DNA of 64,000 nt from Caecitellus pseudoparvulus. Its lineage: Eukaryota; Bigyra: Bicosoecida. Made by a program: the position numbers and the translations under genes. The stretch is from contig CBFFRQ010000031.1 of assembly GCA_965644315.1 (NCBI GenBank), positions 558,001 through 622,000 of the forward strand. Reading direction: 5' to 3'. The stretch's first letter is position 1. The number at the start of each line of letters is the position of its first letter. Shown here one piece after another: positions 11,317 to 22,871 of this stretch. The notes under the pieces were generated by a model. It was given only the letters and a program-made list of their open reading frames with translations, made no database searches and was not told the DNA's origin.

Positions 11317-12730
11317 ATGTGGCGAGGAGTGTGCTCAGCGGTTCGGCGTGCAGCCGGCACAGCTGCCCGACTGGCAGTCCCAGCGCTGGCAAGCGGCGCT
11401 GCCGTCGCCGCTGTGCTTGGGAGCGTGCACCCAGCCGCAGCAGAAGCAAGTGGAGGCAAGCTAGCGGGTGCAGAAGGAAGCACATGCGAACATGTCTGTG
11501 AACGTGTGCGGGAAGCAGTCTGCAAGATTTCATGGGAGCAGAACTGTGCGTGCCTTCTGGCGCCTGCGTTTCGCCTGCGTTGCCCACGCCACGCTTCCCT
11601 GGCCCGGCATTCCCCGCCCCACAGCTGTCCTTGGCAAGGGCACTCACTCAGGAACCGGGTTCACAATCAGCGAGGATGGTTTGATCATCACGAATGACCA
11701 CGTCGTATCCCGGGGTGACTTGCAGCACGCTGCGCTGGTGAAGGCCACTTTCGCCGATGGAAGGACTTGCGCTGCAAGGCTCGTTGGCTACGACCGTGAC
11801 ACGGACGTTGCCGTGCTAAAGGTTGTGCCACGGCACGCGAGTCGCAAGTTCCAGGCTCTGGAGATCGTCGATGATGATGCGCTCATCACGCTGGGCATGC
11901 CAGTGTATGCCGTGGGTTGTCCCTTGGGAGGAAACATTGCCTGCACTGCTGGCATCGCGTCAGCCCAGTACCAGGTGGCTGACGACTTGGTCATCTCTCG
12001 GGTGGCCTCCCACGGCGACACCCACAACAACGCCCGCACACGCCTGCTGCAGTTCGACGCCCAAGTGCAGCAGGGCTCCAGTGGCTCCCCCGTCGTGAAC
12101 GCGTCAGGCAAAGTCGTGGGCATTGCCAGCATGCTGAAGGCGGAGTCCATTTCCCTGGCTGTGACAGGCTCAGAGCTCGCTACGAGTGTGCGCAATATCC
12201 TCGGCCGAGGGTACGTCCCGCGCCCCTACCTGGGTCTCGGCATCGACGAGGTGGACTGGCTGGAGTGGGATGCCCACTTGAGGGTGGTGAACGGCGTGGC
12301 GCCCCTGCCCCCCTCTGTGGACAGGGCTATCTTCGTCTCGAAGGTGGTCCCTGGGGGCCCTGCTGCTGCTGCTGGGCTGCAGGTGGGCGATGTCATCACC
12401 GCTGCCAATGGAGTGGCCACGCCGTTCAAGGGTGACCTCTTCGGGCAGCTGGGGAAGGAGTACGTGCCAGGCTTCAAGCTGCGCCTGGAAGTGCTGAGGC
12501 CCAAGCGCCTGAGCAGCACAGAGCGGACCGCTGTGGAGCGTGCCTTCGCCAGACACATGCCTGCGCAGGGTGCCCAAGGCACGCCTCGCCTGACCACCGG
12601 CGACAGCCTCGTCCTGGCCTCAGCTGCGCTGGCAGTGGAGGGACAGTCATGGGCATCTCACTTTGATCGACTGACCGTCACCCTGTCACCCACTGAGCTG
12701 CCCCGCTCACAGCCGCGCCTTCGTCGGTAG
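11317..12730 (+). CDS. HtrA/DegP-type serine protease, probably mitochondrial
   Basis: Two exons: 11317-11545 and 11625-12730, encoding 444 residues. The 79-nt intron (GTGCGT...CACAG, phase 1) gives a smooth reading WEQNSVLGKGTHSGTGF across the junction. The trypsin-fold catalytic triad is present: His102 in NDHVV, Asp137 in DRDTDVAVLKV and Ser229 in QGSSGSPVV. The serine motif is GSSGSP rather than the common GNSGGP. One PDZ domain follows at ~300-390 (GPAAAAGLQVGDVITAANG), then a short tail. The N terminus is Arg/Ala-rich and nearly free of acidic residues (MWRGVCSAVRRAAGTAARLA), resembling a mitochondrial presequence; this is inference. HtrA proteases degrade or refold damaged proteins. 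The ATG at 11317 was chosen because nothing before it in frame is an ATG. Confidence 0.9.
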
Positions 12731-12779
12731 GGCGGAGGGTCGAGGGGGCCTGCGGAATGCAGAGGCCTGCACATAACAC

Positions 12780-12786
12780 TATAAAG
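12780..12786 (+). promoter_or_regulatory. Possible TATA box upstream of DRG1
   Basis: TATAAAG lies 50 bp after the HtrA-type gene stop and 178 bp before the DRG1 start. It is the only good TATA-like match I noticed in a gap between genes; function is inferred from position only. Confidence 0.25.
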
Positions 12787-12963
12787 CCGCCCAACTTGCC
12801 CCCCCCGCGGTTCCCAGGAGTTGGCATCTCAAGCTGTCTGTGGCGCTTGCCTGGCGCCTCCTGCTGCGCAACTCTCAAGCTTGAGCAAGCAGCTCTACTG
12901 CTGCACCTGCCCTGTGGTGGCGCGTGCATTTGCATCTGTGAAACTCCGCCCCAGCACACAACC

Positions 12964-14403
12964 ATGGCTGCAGCCCAGGCGAAAATTGCGGAGATTGGTG
13001 CGTGTAGCAGCTTGACTGCTGGCATAGGCGGGGCCAGTGCAGTGCGCGTGTGCCAGGGCAAGCCGCACGAGCCCTGAACCACACGTGCGCCGCGGCACAG
13101 AGGCGGAGATGGCCCGGACGCAGAAGAACAAGGCCACAGCTAAGCATCTTGGAATTCTCAAGGCAAAGCTGTCCAAACTCAAGGCTGAGGCAGCGGGCAT
13201 CGGAGGCTCAGTGAGGCAGACCACAGGTGGCCAGGCCATCAATTTCCGCACTCACGTACACCCTCCCTGCTTCCTCTCAGGGCGGTGGCGCCAAGCCTGG
13301 AGATGGTTTCGACGTGACAAAGGTGTGTACACCCCGGGTTGTGGCAGCCGGCACGTCCACATCACGTTGGCGTGACACACTTCCCTGTGCACCTCCTCGC
13401 AGTCGGGAGACACCCGAGTGGGCCTCGTTGGCTTTCCATCGGTGGGCAAGAGCACCCTCTTGACGAAGCTGACTGGCACAGAGTCAGAGGCTGCCTCGTA
13501 TGAGTTCACTGTGCGTGGAGGGCGGCAGCGCAGTCGTACAGGCGCCGCCGCACCGCTGTCGCCGTGAGCTTGCCCCCCCTCGCACAGACTCTGACCGCCA
13601 TTCCCGGCACACTGCACTACCGGGGTGCCAAGATCCAGGTGGTGGACCTCCCAGGTATCATCGAAGGCGCGAAGGACGGTAAGGGGCGTGGGCGGCAGGT
13701 CATCGGCACGGCGCGCACCTGCAACCTCATCCTCATCGTCATTGACGCCACGAAGCCCCTCACCCACAAGCACATCATCACGCACGAGCTGGAGGGCTTC
13801 GGCATCCGGCTGAACAAGGAGAAGCCTGACATTAACATCCGCAAGACAGACAAGGGCGGCGTCGTGTGGCGCGCCGTGCAGCCCCAGCGGCGCCTGGAGG
13901 GAGACATGATTCGGGCTATCTGCTCCGAGTACCGCATGTCCAACTGCGAGGTGCACATCCGGTACCCCAATGCGACGGTGGAGGACTTGATCGACGTGCT
14001 GTCTACCCGCACCGTGTATATTCCGGCCCTGTTCGTCCTGAACAAGATCGACGCCATCTCCATCCAGGAGCTGGAGCTGTACTCCCAGGTGCCACACTAC
14101 GTGCCTCTGTCTGCCAAGGATGGCTGGAACATGGACGAGCTGCTGGAGAAGGTGTGGGACAAGTGCAAGATGATCCGCATCTACACCAAGCCCAAGGGGC
14201 AGTTCCCGAACTTCGCCGAGCCCGTCATCCTGCACAACTTGACGCCGTCCGTGGAGGACTTCTGCAACCGCATCCACAAGGGGATGGTGGCCACCTTCAA
14301 ACATGCGTGGGTGTGGGGGCGGTCTGTGAAGCACCAGCCTCAACGAGTGGGCATCGGACACATCCTTGCCGACGAAGACGTCATCCAGATCGTGAAGAAG
14401 TGA
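12964..14403 (+). CDS. DRG1: Developmentally regulated GTP-binding protein 1 (DRG1)
   Basis: Five exons: 12964-12997, 13101-13210, 13281-13322, 13403-13510 and 13588-14403, encoding 369 residues, against about 367 in animals. DRG1 is a conserved OBG/DRG-family GTPase that binds DFRP1 and ribosomes and acts in translation. Visible features in order: the N-terminal helix [16 protein letters not shown]1 loop [10 protein letters not shown]3 [19 protein letters not shown]4 NKID, G5-like LSAKDGW, and a TGS domain that ends VIQIVKK. GFGIRLN and IIEGAKD favour DRG1 over DRG2. All junctions restore the family sequence, for example YEFT joined to TLT. Introns are 103, 70, 80 and 77 nt, with donors GTGCGT, GTGAGG, GTGTGT and GTGCGT. 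It is the most intron-rich gene here relative to its size. Confidence 0.96.
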
Positions 14404-14692
14404 GGGCTGCGCTGGCCCTGCCTCGGCCCACGGGTTTGCAGCGAGGCGCGTGCCAGCGGCTGCTGCGCCAGCCGTCGGCACGCGCAGTCAGTGAACGGTG
14501 GGGACCAAATGCGATGCTCTCAATGAACACCACACACCCAGATGTGCGTGTGAAGGCTTCCCCTCCCACCAGTGCCTTGCAGCCCCTCGCAGTGCATCAC
14601 TCCCCGCGCGCCGACCCCGCCCAACCCTTGCGTTTCGCCTGGAGTTTCAGGGTCTTCCCTGTCGCCCTCCCGACCGCTTCTGGACCTTCACG
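14404..14692. other. Intergenic gap, DRG1 to PF16
   Basis: 289 bp, pyrimidine-rich toward the PF16 start. No motif, repeat or small gene is evident. Confidence 0.5.
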
Positions 14693-16479
14693 ATGGCATC
14701 CTCCCTGCTGTCCATCTTTGAGACGTACCAGAAAGCACGGGTGCAGTTTGTGCAGGCAGTGGCAGAGGCGGCCACCCGTCCTCAAGCTATCGACACCCTC
14801 ACAAATGCCGGCGCCATGCAGCTGCTGCGTCCGCTGCTGTTGGACAATGTGCGTGGTTCCCGCGCGCCGCATGTGGTTCTTGGGAAACAATTCTCAACTG
14901 GCTCCTAAGCGGTGGCTTGTGTTGCCCCAAGCAGCGGCGCTTCGCGCCTGCGCGCTGCAGCAGCCCCGGCACTTCGACTTGTCATCGTGCGAGCCCTTAT
15001 TTCCGCACTCGCAGGTGCCCAGCATTCAGCAGACAGCTGCGTTGGCATTGGGGCGCCTCGCAAACTATAGCGATGATCTAGCAGAGGCTGTCGTGGCTAA
15101 TGAAATCCTCCCCCAGCTCGTGTACTCCCTGGGCGAGCAGAACGTGAGTGTCAGGTGTGGACAGGGTGTTGCGGTTTCGCCAGCACGCGAGCGCTCGGGT
15201 GCTACCCCAGACCTGCACGTGCCCCCCTCCTCTGCCCCCATTCCAGCGCTTCTACAAGAAAGCTGCAGCCTTTGTGCTGCGGGCTGTTGCCAAGCACTCG
15301 CCTGAGTTGGCCCAGGCTGTCGTGGACGCCGGCGCCTTGGAGGCTCTCGTGCTGTGCCTGGAGGAGTTCGACCCATCTGTGAAGGAGGCAGCGGCATGGG
15401 CGCTGGGGTACATTGCCTCCCACACAGCAGACCTGGCCCAGGCTGTCGTGGACGCTGGCGCCGTGCCCCTCCTTGTCCTGTGCATCCAGGAGCCGGAGAT
15501 CTCCCTGAAACGCATCACGGCCTCGGCACTCAACGACATCTCCAAGCACACGCCGGAGCTGGCGCAAGCCGTCGCAGACGCAGGGGCTGTCACATACCTG
15601 GCGCCCCTTGTGGAGCACGATGACTCGAAGCTGAAGCGGCAGGTGTGCTCCTGTCTGGCCCAAGTGGCCAAGCACAACGTGGACCTGGCCGAGGTGGTGG
15701 TGGAGGCGGAGATCTTCCCGAAAATCCTGAACTGCCTGAAGGACATCGATATCTACGTGCGCAAGAACGCAGCCACGTGCATCCGGGAAGTCGTCAAACA
15801 CACGCCAGAGCTTGCCAAGCTCGTGGTGAATGCGGGCGGTGGCGCGGCGCTGGTGGACTATGTTCGGGAGTCCGCCGGCAACGTGCGTCTGCCAGGCATC
15901 ATGGCTCTGGGGTACATCTCAGCATTCAGCGAGACTCTGGCCCTGGCCGTCATCGTTGCCAAGGGCGTGGAGGTGCTGAAGGAGGCCTTGCTCAAGGAGC
16001 CGGAGGACCACCTGAAAGCGGCGACGGTGTGGACGCTCGGGCAGGTGGGCCGCCACACGCCTGACCATGCCAAGGCGCTGGCGGAGGCAGGCATCATGCA
16101 GCCCATGGTGGTGCTGCACGTGCGTCCAGATTCCTCCCCAGATCTGCAGTTGAAGGCGAAGCGCGCCCTGAAGGCTGTGCTGGCCAAGTGCACCGACGCG
16201 CACGCTCTGGCGCCGCTGCTGCGGGATGCCAACGAGAAGGTGCAGAAGTACGTGCTGGCACAGTACGCAGCCATCCTCCCTCACAACGTCGGGGCACGGA
16301 AGGCGTTCATGCAGACAGGCCTGCTGCAGCGGGTGCAGGACATCAAGCGCACGGCAGGACCCAAGGTGCAGGAGAGCATCGCCAAGATCAATGCCTGCTT
16401 CCCGCCCGAGGCCGTGAAGTTCAGCGACAAGGAGTACGCCTCTGAGTTGCTGGCCAAGATCGACGACGAAGCCATGTGA
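14693..16479 (+). CDS. PF16: Axonemal central-pair protein PF16/SPAG6 (armadillo repeats)
   Basis: Three exons: 14693-14848, 15015-15143 and 15247-16479, encoding 505 residues, close to the ~509 of animal SPAG6. The protein belongs to the C1 microtubule of the ciliary central pair and is needed for motility. It starts FETYQKARVQFVQAVAE, a family signature. About eight armadillo repeats follow, with the recurring phrase ELAQAVVDAGA and HTPELA. The C terminus ends FSDKEYASELLAKIDD. Introns are 166 nt (GTGCGT) and 103 nt (GTGAGT), both phase 0. Codons are strongly G/C-ending. Its presence shows the organism builds a motile 9+2 cilium. Confidence 0.96.
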
Positions 16480-16725
16480 GCGTCACCTCTGGCTCGCCAA
16501 TGTACCCTTTGCACTTGCAACTCCACCGCCTGCGCTTGGGCCAGCGCCACAACGGAGCCGTGTCACATTTAAATGGCAATACAGGCCAATGGCAGTGTGT
16601 GCGGTGGGGGGATCACGACTGCATTCAAGAACATTGCACTGCGTGGGCCTGAACCGCCACCGGCAGGCTCAGCGCGGCGTGGGGGGCGATGATCAGAGCA
16701 AGAGCTGGGCATACACGTGCGGAAA
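16480..16725. other. Intergenic gap, PF16 to RTEL1
   Basis: 246 bp with an A/T-rich patch (ACATTTAAATGGCAATA near 16566) that could be part of the PF16 polyadenylation region. Nothing else stands out. Confidence 0.4.
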
Positions 16726-19700
16726 ATGGCAACTCAGCCACGCCACGAGGAGCTGGACATCAGGGGAGTGAATGTCCGTTTCCCCTTCAAACCTTATGAG
16801 TGCCAGCTGACATACATGGAGCGTGTTCTGGAGTCGCTTCAGACTTGCCAGAATGCCCTCCTGGAGTCGCCCACTGGCACCGGGAAGGTAGGCCGCGCCT
16901 ACTTGAGTGAACTGTCTCGATATTCGGCTACACGCCTCCGTGGCGTTCCGTTCGCAGACCCTCAGCTTGCTGTGCGCCACTCTCTCTTGGCAGCAGGCAT
17001 ATGGTGCTGCTCTGGACCTTGCCAGGGCGCACCGTCTTTCTCCCGACCACGCAGACGCGCCCGCTTCGCCTACCCACAGCGGCGGAGCCCAGGACACTGG
17101 CGAACTGGAGCACACCCGCAGCATATTGAAGCGAGCCAGTGGTATGCTGCGTCTGCCTGAAGATAGAAGGGCTGCGCCCTCTCTGCGCGCAGTGGGGTTT
17201 CACCGAGAAGGCATCAGGCTACCAGGCCAGCAGTATGCGTACGCTGATGGCCCCGGGAGGCAAGCACCCACCGAAACTGGCGCGGCGGCGAACGCCCTAC
17301 CGAAAAGGGCAAGCACGATCGTATACAGCAGCCGAACACACTCGCAGCTTGTGCAGGTTGTGAAGGAACTGAAGGCCAGTGCTTTCAAGCCTCGGACGGC
17401 TGTGCTAGGCTCGCGAGAGCAGCTCTGCGTGCACCCAACCATCTCTCGCCTTTCGGGGGCAACGCAAGGGAACGCTTGCAAGTCCACGTGCAAGTCCAGG
17501 TCATGTACCTTTCGAAGCAACCTGAATGCGTTCTTGGATGCACCAAATTCTGCCTTTGACCTTCCCCACGCGCACTGGACCAGCGGCCAAGATCGAGAGC
17601 TTCGCTTGCCATCTGGGCGGGGCCAGGCGGCAGGCCGCGATGGGGCGTCCGCCCCTCACGAGGCCGTCGTGCAAGACATCGAAGATTTGGTGACAATGGG
17701 GCGCAGTAAGGAGGTCTGCCCTTACTTTGCCATGCGAGACGACCGGACTCTCGCTGCTGCCGAACTAGTGCTCATGCCATACAACTACCTGCTGGATGCA
17801 ACGGTCCGGCGCACGGTTGCCGTCGATTGGTTCAACGCCGTCATCATTTTTGACGAGGGGCATAACATCGAAAGCGTTGCCGCCAATGCTGCTTCGTTCG
17901 ACCTGTCGACGCTTGACATATCTCGATGCGTTACAGAGATGACCCCCATAGTGAAGCTTGCGCTTGAGGCTGCGGCGGGACCATCCCCCGATCCGCTCCA
18001 GCAAGCGTTCCTTGAGCATTTTGACGCAGAAAGCTGCAGGAATGTACCCATGATGAAAGGCGTGTTTCTTGAAATCGAAGCCCATCTGTGCGGAATGGAG
18101 CTGCCACCTGGTTCGTGAAGCCGTGTCAAGTCATCTCCTTCCCCACACGCACACTCTCTCAATTGCTTCTCCACAGAGAAGAACTCCCCAGGGGCCGTCT
18201 TCCCAGGAGCCAAGATCTACGAGCTCATGGCGGAATGGAACATCACCTTTGAAACCCACCCGCTCATGATTGACATGCTGGACAAGTGCATCGCGTGGTT
18301 GCAGGAGCGGGACGCGAGTGCCATTGGAAGGGGCTCAGTGACCAGTGGGAGGGGAGGCCTCGGCCTTGAACGCTTTCGAGGAGTACTGAACACTATCTTC
18401 AAAGACAAAGAGTCCGCTCTAGCTCTCGCCGCTCACTACAACATGGTGGTGCACGAGGCTACATCCAGGCGCTCAGGGTTTGGCGGGGCCGAGCGCAAAG
18501 CCGTGCGCACGCTGAGCTTTTGGTGCATGACGCCTGGTGTGGCCATGCAAGAACTACAACGTCAGGGCATACGCAGCTTCATTGTGACGTCTGGAACTCT
18601 CGCTCCCATGTCATCCTACGCCTCTGAGCTCCAGCTCCCATTCCCCATTCAGCTTGAGAACACACACGTTATCCACAACTCGCAAGTGCTGCTGCGCATT
18701 CTTGAGAGGGGTCCAACTGGGCGAGGGCTGACGAGTGCCTACGGGCAGCGGGACCTCCCCGACTACAAGGAGGAGTTGGGGAAGACTGTGGTGAACGTTT
18801 GCCGCATCGTCCCACATGGCGTCCTGGTCTTCTTCCCATCATTCTCCGCCCTACGATCTGCCGTAGAACACTGGCAGGTTGCTAATGGAGGTGCGCTGTG
18901 GGGAGCTCTCACTCGCGAGAAGACGGTTGTTGTCGAAGGGGGCTCCAAGAGCCAGCACCGCTCAGGTGACCCTGCCGAGCCCCACAAGCCAAGCCAGGCG
19001 CTGCACTCTGGACAGGAGCCGCGCAGTGTAGCAAGGCCAACGGCACCACAAACACAGAAGACGCACGGCAAGTTCATGACGGTACTCTCTGACCGGACAG
19101 GCGGGTTCGGGACTGCCAACGGCCGCGCAGGTAGCGGCCCCAGGACCAGAGTAATCGGCCGAGGCGACTCTATGCTTCCTGCCCTGCAAGCACCCACGCC
19201 CGCATCAGCCGACGACCCGTTCTTGTCTGCCATTAACCACTTCAACGAGACCGCTGGAGTCGGGAGAGGGGCTGTGCTGCTGGCTGTGTGCCGTGGGCGT
19301 GCATCAGAAGGCATCGACTTCTCTGACGCAAAGGCTCGTGCGGTCATACTGACTGGTATTCCATACCCCCCCGTGTTCGACCCTAAGGTGGCTGTTAAAC
19401 GAGCTCACTTGGATGCGAAGGCGGCGGCTCCGCAGACACAGCTCAAGAAAGGGCAGCGCCCCCTCTCTGGGAGAGAGTGGTACTCTCAGCAAGCTGCTCG
19501 TGCAGTAAACCAGGCTGTTGGGAGAGTTATTCGGCACAAGCATGACTATGGGGCAATCATTTTGGCAGACTCGCGATTTGCCGCCCTCTCCGGACCATCA
19601 TCGGCGCGAACGCAGCTGAGCAAATGGCTGCAGCCTTTCATCGCCACTGCGGCCAAGTACGCAGAGCTTCCGAGGGCTTTGTCTCAGTTTTTCCGCAGGA

Positions 19701-20596
19701 ATTCGCGGGCAGATGAACTTCGAGCGCCTACTGCGGCCCCCAAGGCTGCAGCTGTGCGCCATGGACGAGGAGACGATCCCCCTGCTCCATTGTCCGCAAG
19801 CCTCATGCTGGAACTGGGCCTTTCAGATGCGAGGCCGCCACCTGAGGCAAATAAAACCAGCGCGGCAGCTGTGGTATGCAGCTCTACCCCTTCGCTTGCA
19901 GAGCGCTTTCGAGCCACTGCTGCGCCACAGGGTGCGTCGCCGAGGCTGACTCGAGCCCCGACGCAGGCAGCACGACCCGCTCCCCCTGGAAAATCTGGGA
20001 AGCGCGCAAGAGGCTTGATGGATTTGTATTCATCCGCAAGCAGGTCGTCTGCAAGGCCTATGCTTTCGGCGTCTGACACTGCATCTGCTACCAGTTCGTT
20101 TCTTGGAAGTTTGGTGCATGCTGGAGGGGCAAGGGCGACGGAGGGCAGTGAGGCAAGTTTACCTCAGCAGATGCATTCCATGCCAACCCATTCTGCCCCA
20201 CAGAGCAGCGGGGGTGGATCCAAGCAGTCATTTGTGCAAGCCGTCAGGGTGGCATTGGATGGAAGCACGGTTTTGGTTGGGGAGAAGAGCCTCAAGAGCT
20301 ACTCATTGTTCCGGGATGGATTAAAAGCAATGCGTGGCGCAGAAAACCCAGAAGGCTTCATTGCCGGGCTAAAGAACGTCATTCGCGCATTCCATGCCGT
20401 GGCCGGCGGCACATGTGGCACCCCCCCCACGGTGCCGCTCGTGCAGCGGCTCAAATTGCTGTCACAGCTACACGGTATGCTGCCCGACATCCACAAAGCT
20501 GCTGCCACTCAGCTAATCAATCGTCTCACTGGTCAAGGAGGCGTGCTGCAAGCCATTGGGGGTCATAAACGTCCTCGAACGCATGGCGAGCCCTAG
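16726..20596 (+). CDS. RTEL1: RTEL1-like XPD-family DNA helicase
   Basis: Three exons: 16726-16887, 16958-18110 and 18177-20596, encoding 1,244 residues. RTEL1 is a 5'-3' iron-sulfur helicase that dismantles D-loops, T-loops and G-quadruplexes. Exon 1 ends at the Walker A motif ESPTGTGK, and exon 2 continues TLSLLC. Iron-sulfur cysteines are likely C211, C228, C237 and C308. Motif II reads DEGH (353-356) instead of the usual DEAH. Motif V ([16 protein letters not shown]) and motif VI (QAVGRVIRH) are intact. The C terminus ([12 protein letters not shown] to QLINRLTGQ) looks like one harmonin-homology domain, supporting RTEL1 over FANCJ. Two low-complexity insertions, at ~75-160 and in the second helicase lobe (~440-560), lengthen the protein; a missed intron near 17142 cannot be excluded. 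The second donor is GTTCGT, weaker than the rest. Its TAG stop overlaps the stop of the convergent neighbour. Confidence 0.91.
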
Positions 20597-22714
20597 CGAC
20601 GACGCTTCACACCACCCACGACAGCGCTGGAACGAGCTGGCCCCAAGCCAGCAGCCGCTTGTGCCCCAACTCCAGTACCACTTTTCTCGTCTTCTATCTC
20701 TGAGTCAGAGTCTGTGGTACCCTGCACAAGAGGATCCAAGCGCATGATGGCGTCCGCAAGAGCAGCTTCTTCCATGCGCAGCGCTGTGTCTAGCGTGTTG
20801 AATGCGCTCGTGATGCCAGCCTTAACAGCATCCCCTGCACCTGCTGCTCTAGTCAAGCTAGTGAGCTTCACTGTTTTTACTACCTCGGCATCCGCAAGCT
20901 GTGCTACCTGCATCTGCAAAGCGCGATGCCAAAGCACGTACGCTCCCTCACGAACATCCCCTTCAACGTCATCGCCATCACTTTCGCCTTGGACAAACTG
21001 CTTCAAAGCATGGATCTCATCACGCTCCATGTCACTTCCAGTTTCATCAAAGTCTTCACCTGCTTCCTGAGATGGCGCAGGCGAGTCTGCAGCAACTGTC
21101 GCTGCTGCAGGTGTAGCTGATGCGCCAGGCAATGCAATGGAGAAGGCGAAGGAAGGAGCAGCCGCCGCAGCAGTACCACTCGAGGCAGCAGGCACCGGCG
21201 AAGGAGTTCTGGCGGGCGCAGCCTTTCGCTCGGCAATAGGCAGCATCTGAAGCAACCTTGACACCTGCAAAGCCGCAGCACAGCTGGCCGGGTCACTCTT
21301 CAGTTGCAGCACCAGCTCAGACATCTGCGCAGGCCATTCCAATCTGTGAGAGGCCACAGTAGAAGGGGCTTCTCTCTGCTGTGCTCTTGATAGCCATGGT
21401 TGAGGCAGCGGAACGATGGGCGCTTCGACACGAAGCAAATTTAGCCTCAAGGCTACTTCTGGGTCAACTCCCCCCAAGGCTTGGCGAACGCGTGGCTGGG
21501 GCCGCGACGCTGCTGTAGCAGCGCCTTCTTGCCCTTTACTGGGTGCCTTCGGGGCGTGCCGTTTCGTGCGGCCCCGTGTTCGTTTTGCCGCAGGCTGCAC
21601 AGCCTCTTCGCCGCTGTCTGTGTCCTCGTCAGAGCTGCCCCCCACACCACTCCCAGCTGGCCCACCATGAACCGTCACTTTCCCACCTTTTGCCGCGGCC
21701 TGCGTGACGACAAAGCTTGGGCCAGTGACCGGTTCCCATCCGCTCATGTGACCATCGCAAGCTTGAAGGCTAGCAGGTGGCCGCCGCACAAAGAAGTCGC
21801 ACACTGATCGAAAGGCCCAGAACTCAGCGTCATCCATGGCAAGGACTTGAAGCGCGGACCCCAGCTCCCTTGAAACGCAGCCTCCTGGCCCAACCGGAAC
21901 ATATGCCCCACCGTCATCGCAGGGCACAGGCAGCCAGCCTGCAGCCTGCAGCAAGCTAACTCGCATCTCAACGCTCTCCCTCGGCGAGTGCAGGGGTGTC
22001 AACTGACTCCTTTCTGCATCTTGAGTACGAGACATGGCCGTGACTACAGCAGCTTCCATCTCAGCAAGCTCGGTCGCCGCTTGAACAATGTGCGAAAGAG
22101 CCACAGTGAAGGCTGGGTCTCGGGGTGCAACACTGGGTGCAGGAAGCAAACACCTTAGGGCTGCCTGTTGCAGCGGCGAGCAACCCCCACTAACTGTGTA
22201 AATAACAGAACCGGGACCGGGGGTGGTACCCGGTTTCTCGCACCACACAAGCTTGCCCTCGAACCTTCCCAACCGCTCAAGCAAGTTTGCGAACCAGAGC
22301 GTTGCCGTTGTGGGGGCGAGGGCTGCGGCCTTCTCTGCCTTGCCCGCTAAAGTAAGCAGCAAGCCTACACAGCGCTTGAGTTGGGCACTTGGGACTACAT
22401 ACTGGGAAGAGCTTCCATCTGCAGCAAACCTGACTTCTTCTGTGGCAGGGTAGGGACAGCCATCGTGAGCGAAAGCTTGCGGAATTTGCATGCTTTCCAC
22501 GTACCTGGTGTGAACGGCTTCGGGCTTGCATCGGCTGCGCGTTCCTGCAGGCCAGAGAGGGAGGACGAAATTCAAGGTGTTGGACTGTCAAGGCACATGC
22601 AGGGAGCTGGGGACTCACACTTGTCTCGTGGCGCTTGATGACCTGGACAAGGTCCGCAACATCCAGCAGCTGGGACAAAGTGCCCGACCACCACCCACGC
22701 AGCTCTTCGTCCAT
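20593..22714 (-). CDS. Unrecognised, probably nuclear protein with acidic and basic stretches
   Basis: Three exons are inferred: 22714-22619, 22544-22505 and 22439-20593, giving 660 residues. The phases agree exactly (0, then 1), and donors GTGAGT and GTACGT with CTGCAG and CACAG acceptors are good. This model replaces a plain single-exon reading from 22575 that would start inside intron 1. I do not recognise the family. The N-terminal half (~50-280) has predicted alpha-helical, folded-looking sequence, including DDAEFWAFRSVCDFFVRR. A linker follows with acidic runs (SSDEDTDSGEE) next to a basic, NLS-like stretch (KRTRGRTKRHAPK), then Ala/Pro/Ser-rich segments, another helical part with DFDETGSDMERDEIHALK, and a C-terminal KRRR. 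The composition suggests a nuclear or nucleolar protein; that is inference. It lies between RTEL1 (tail-to-tail) and the giant gene (157 bp upstream, same strand). Confidence 0.72.
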
Positions 22715-22871
22715 ATCGAAGCAAAGATGCCTCAGCGACGAAAGTCTGCCTTACAATGGCAGAGTTCTGGACTGTGATATCATGGATTTTGTGGGCTGTG
22801 GGTACGCCGCCAGTTCCGGCTCCTGGAGGGCCTGGGCGCTGCCCCCGCGGACCAACTCGAGCGCAAGCAGC

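Noticed and set aside
22501-22575. Single-exon start (MNFVLPLWPAG) for the 660-residue protein
   Set aside because: This Met falls in a predicted intron; the spliced model starting at 22714 has correct phases and better splice sites.
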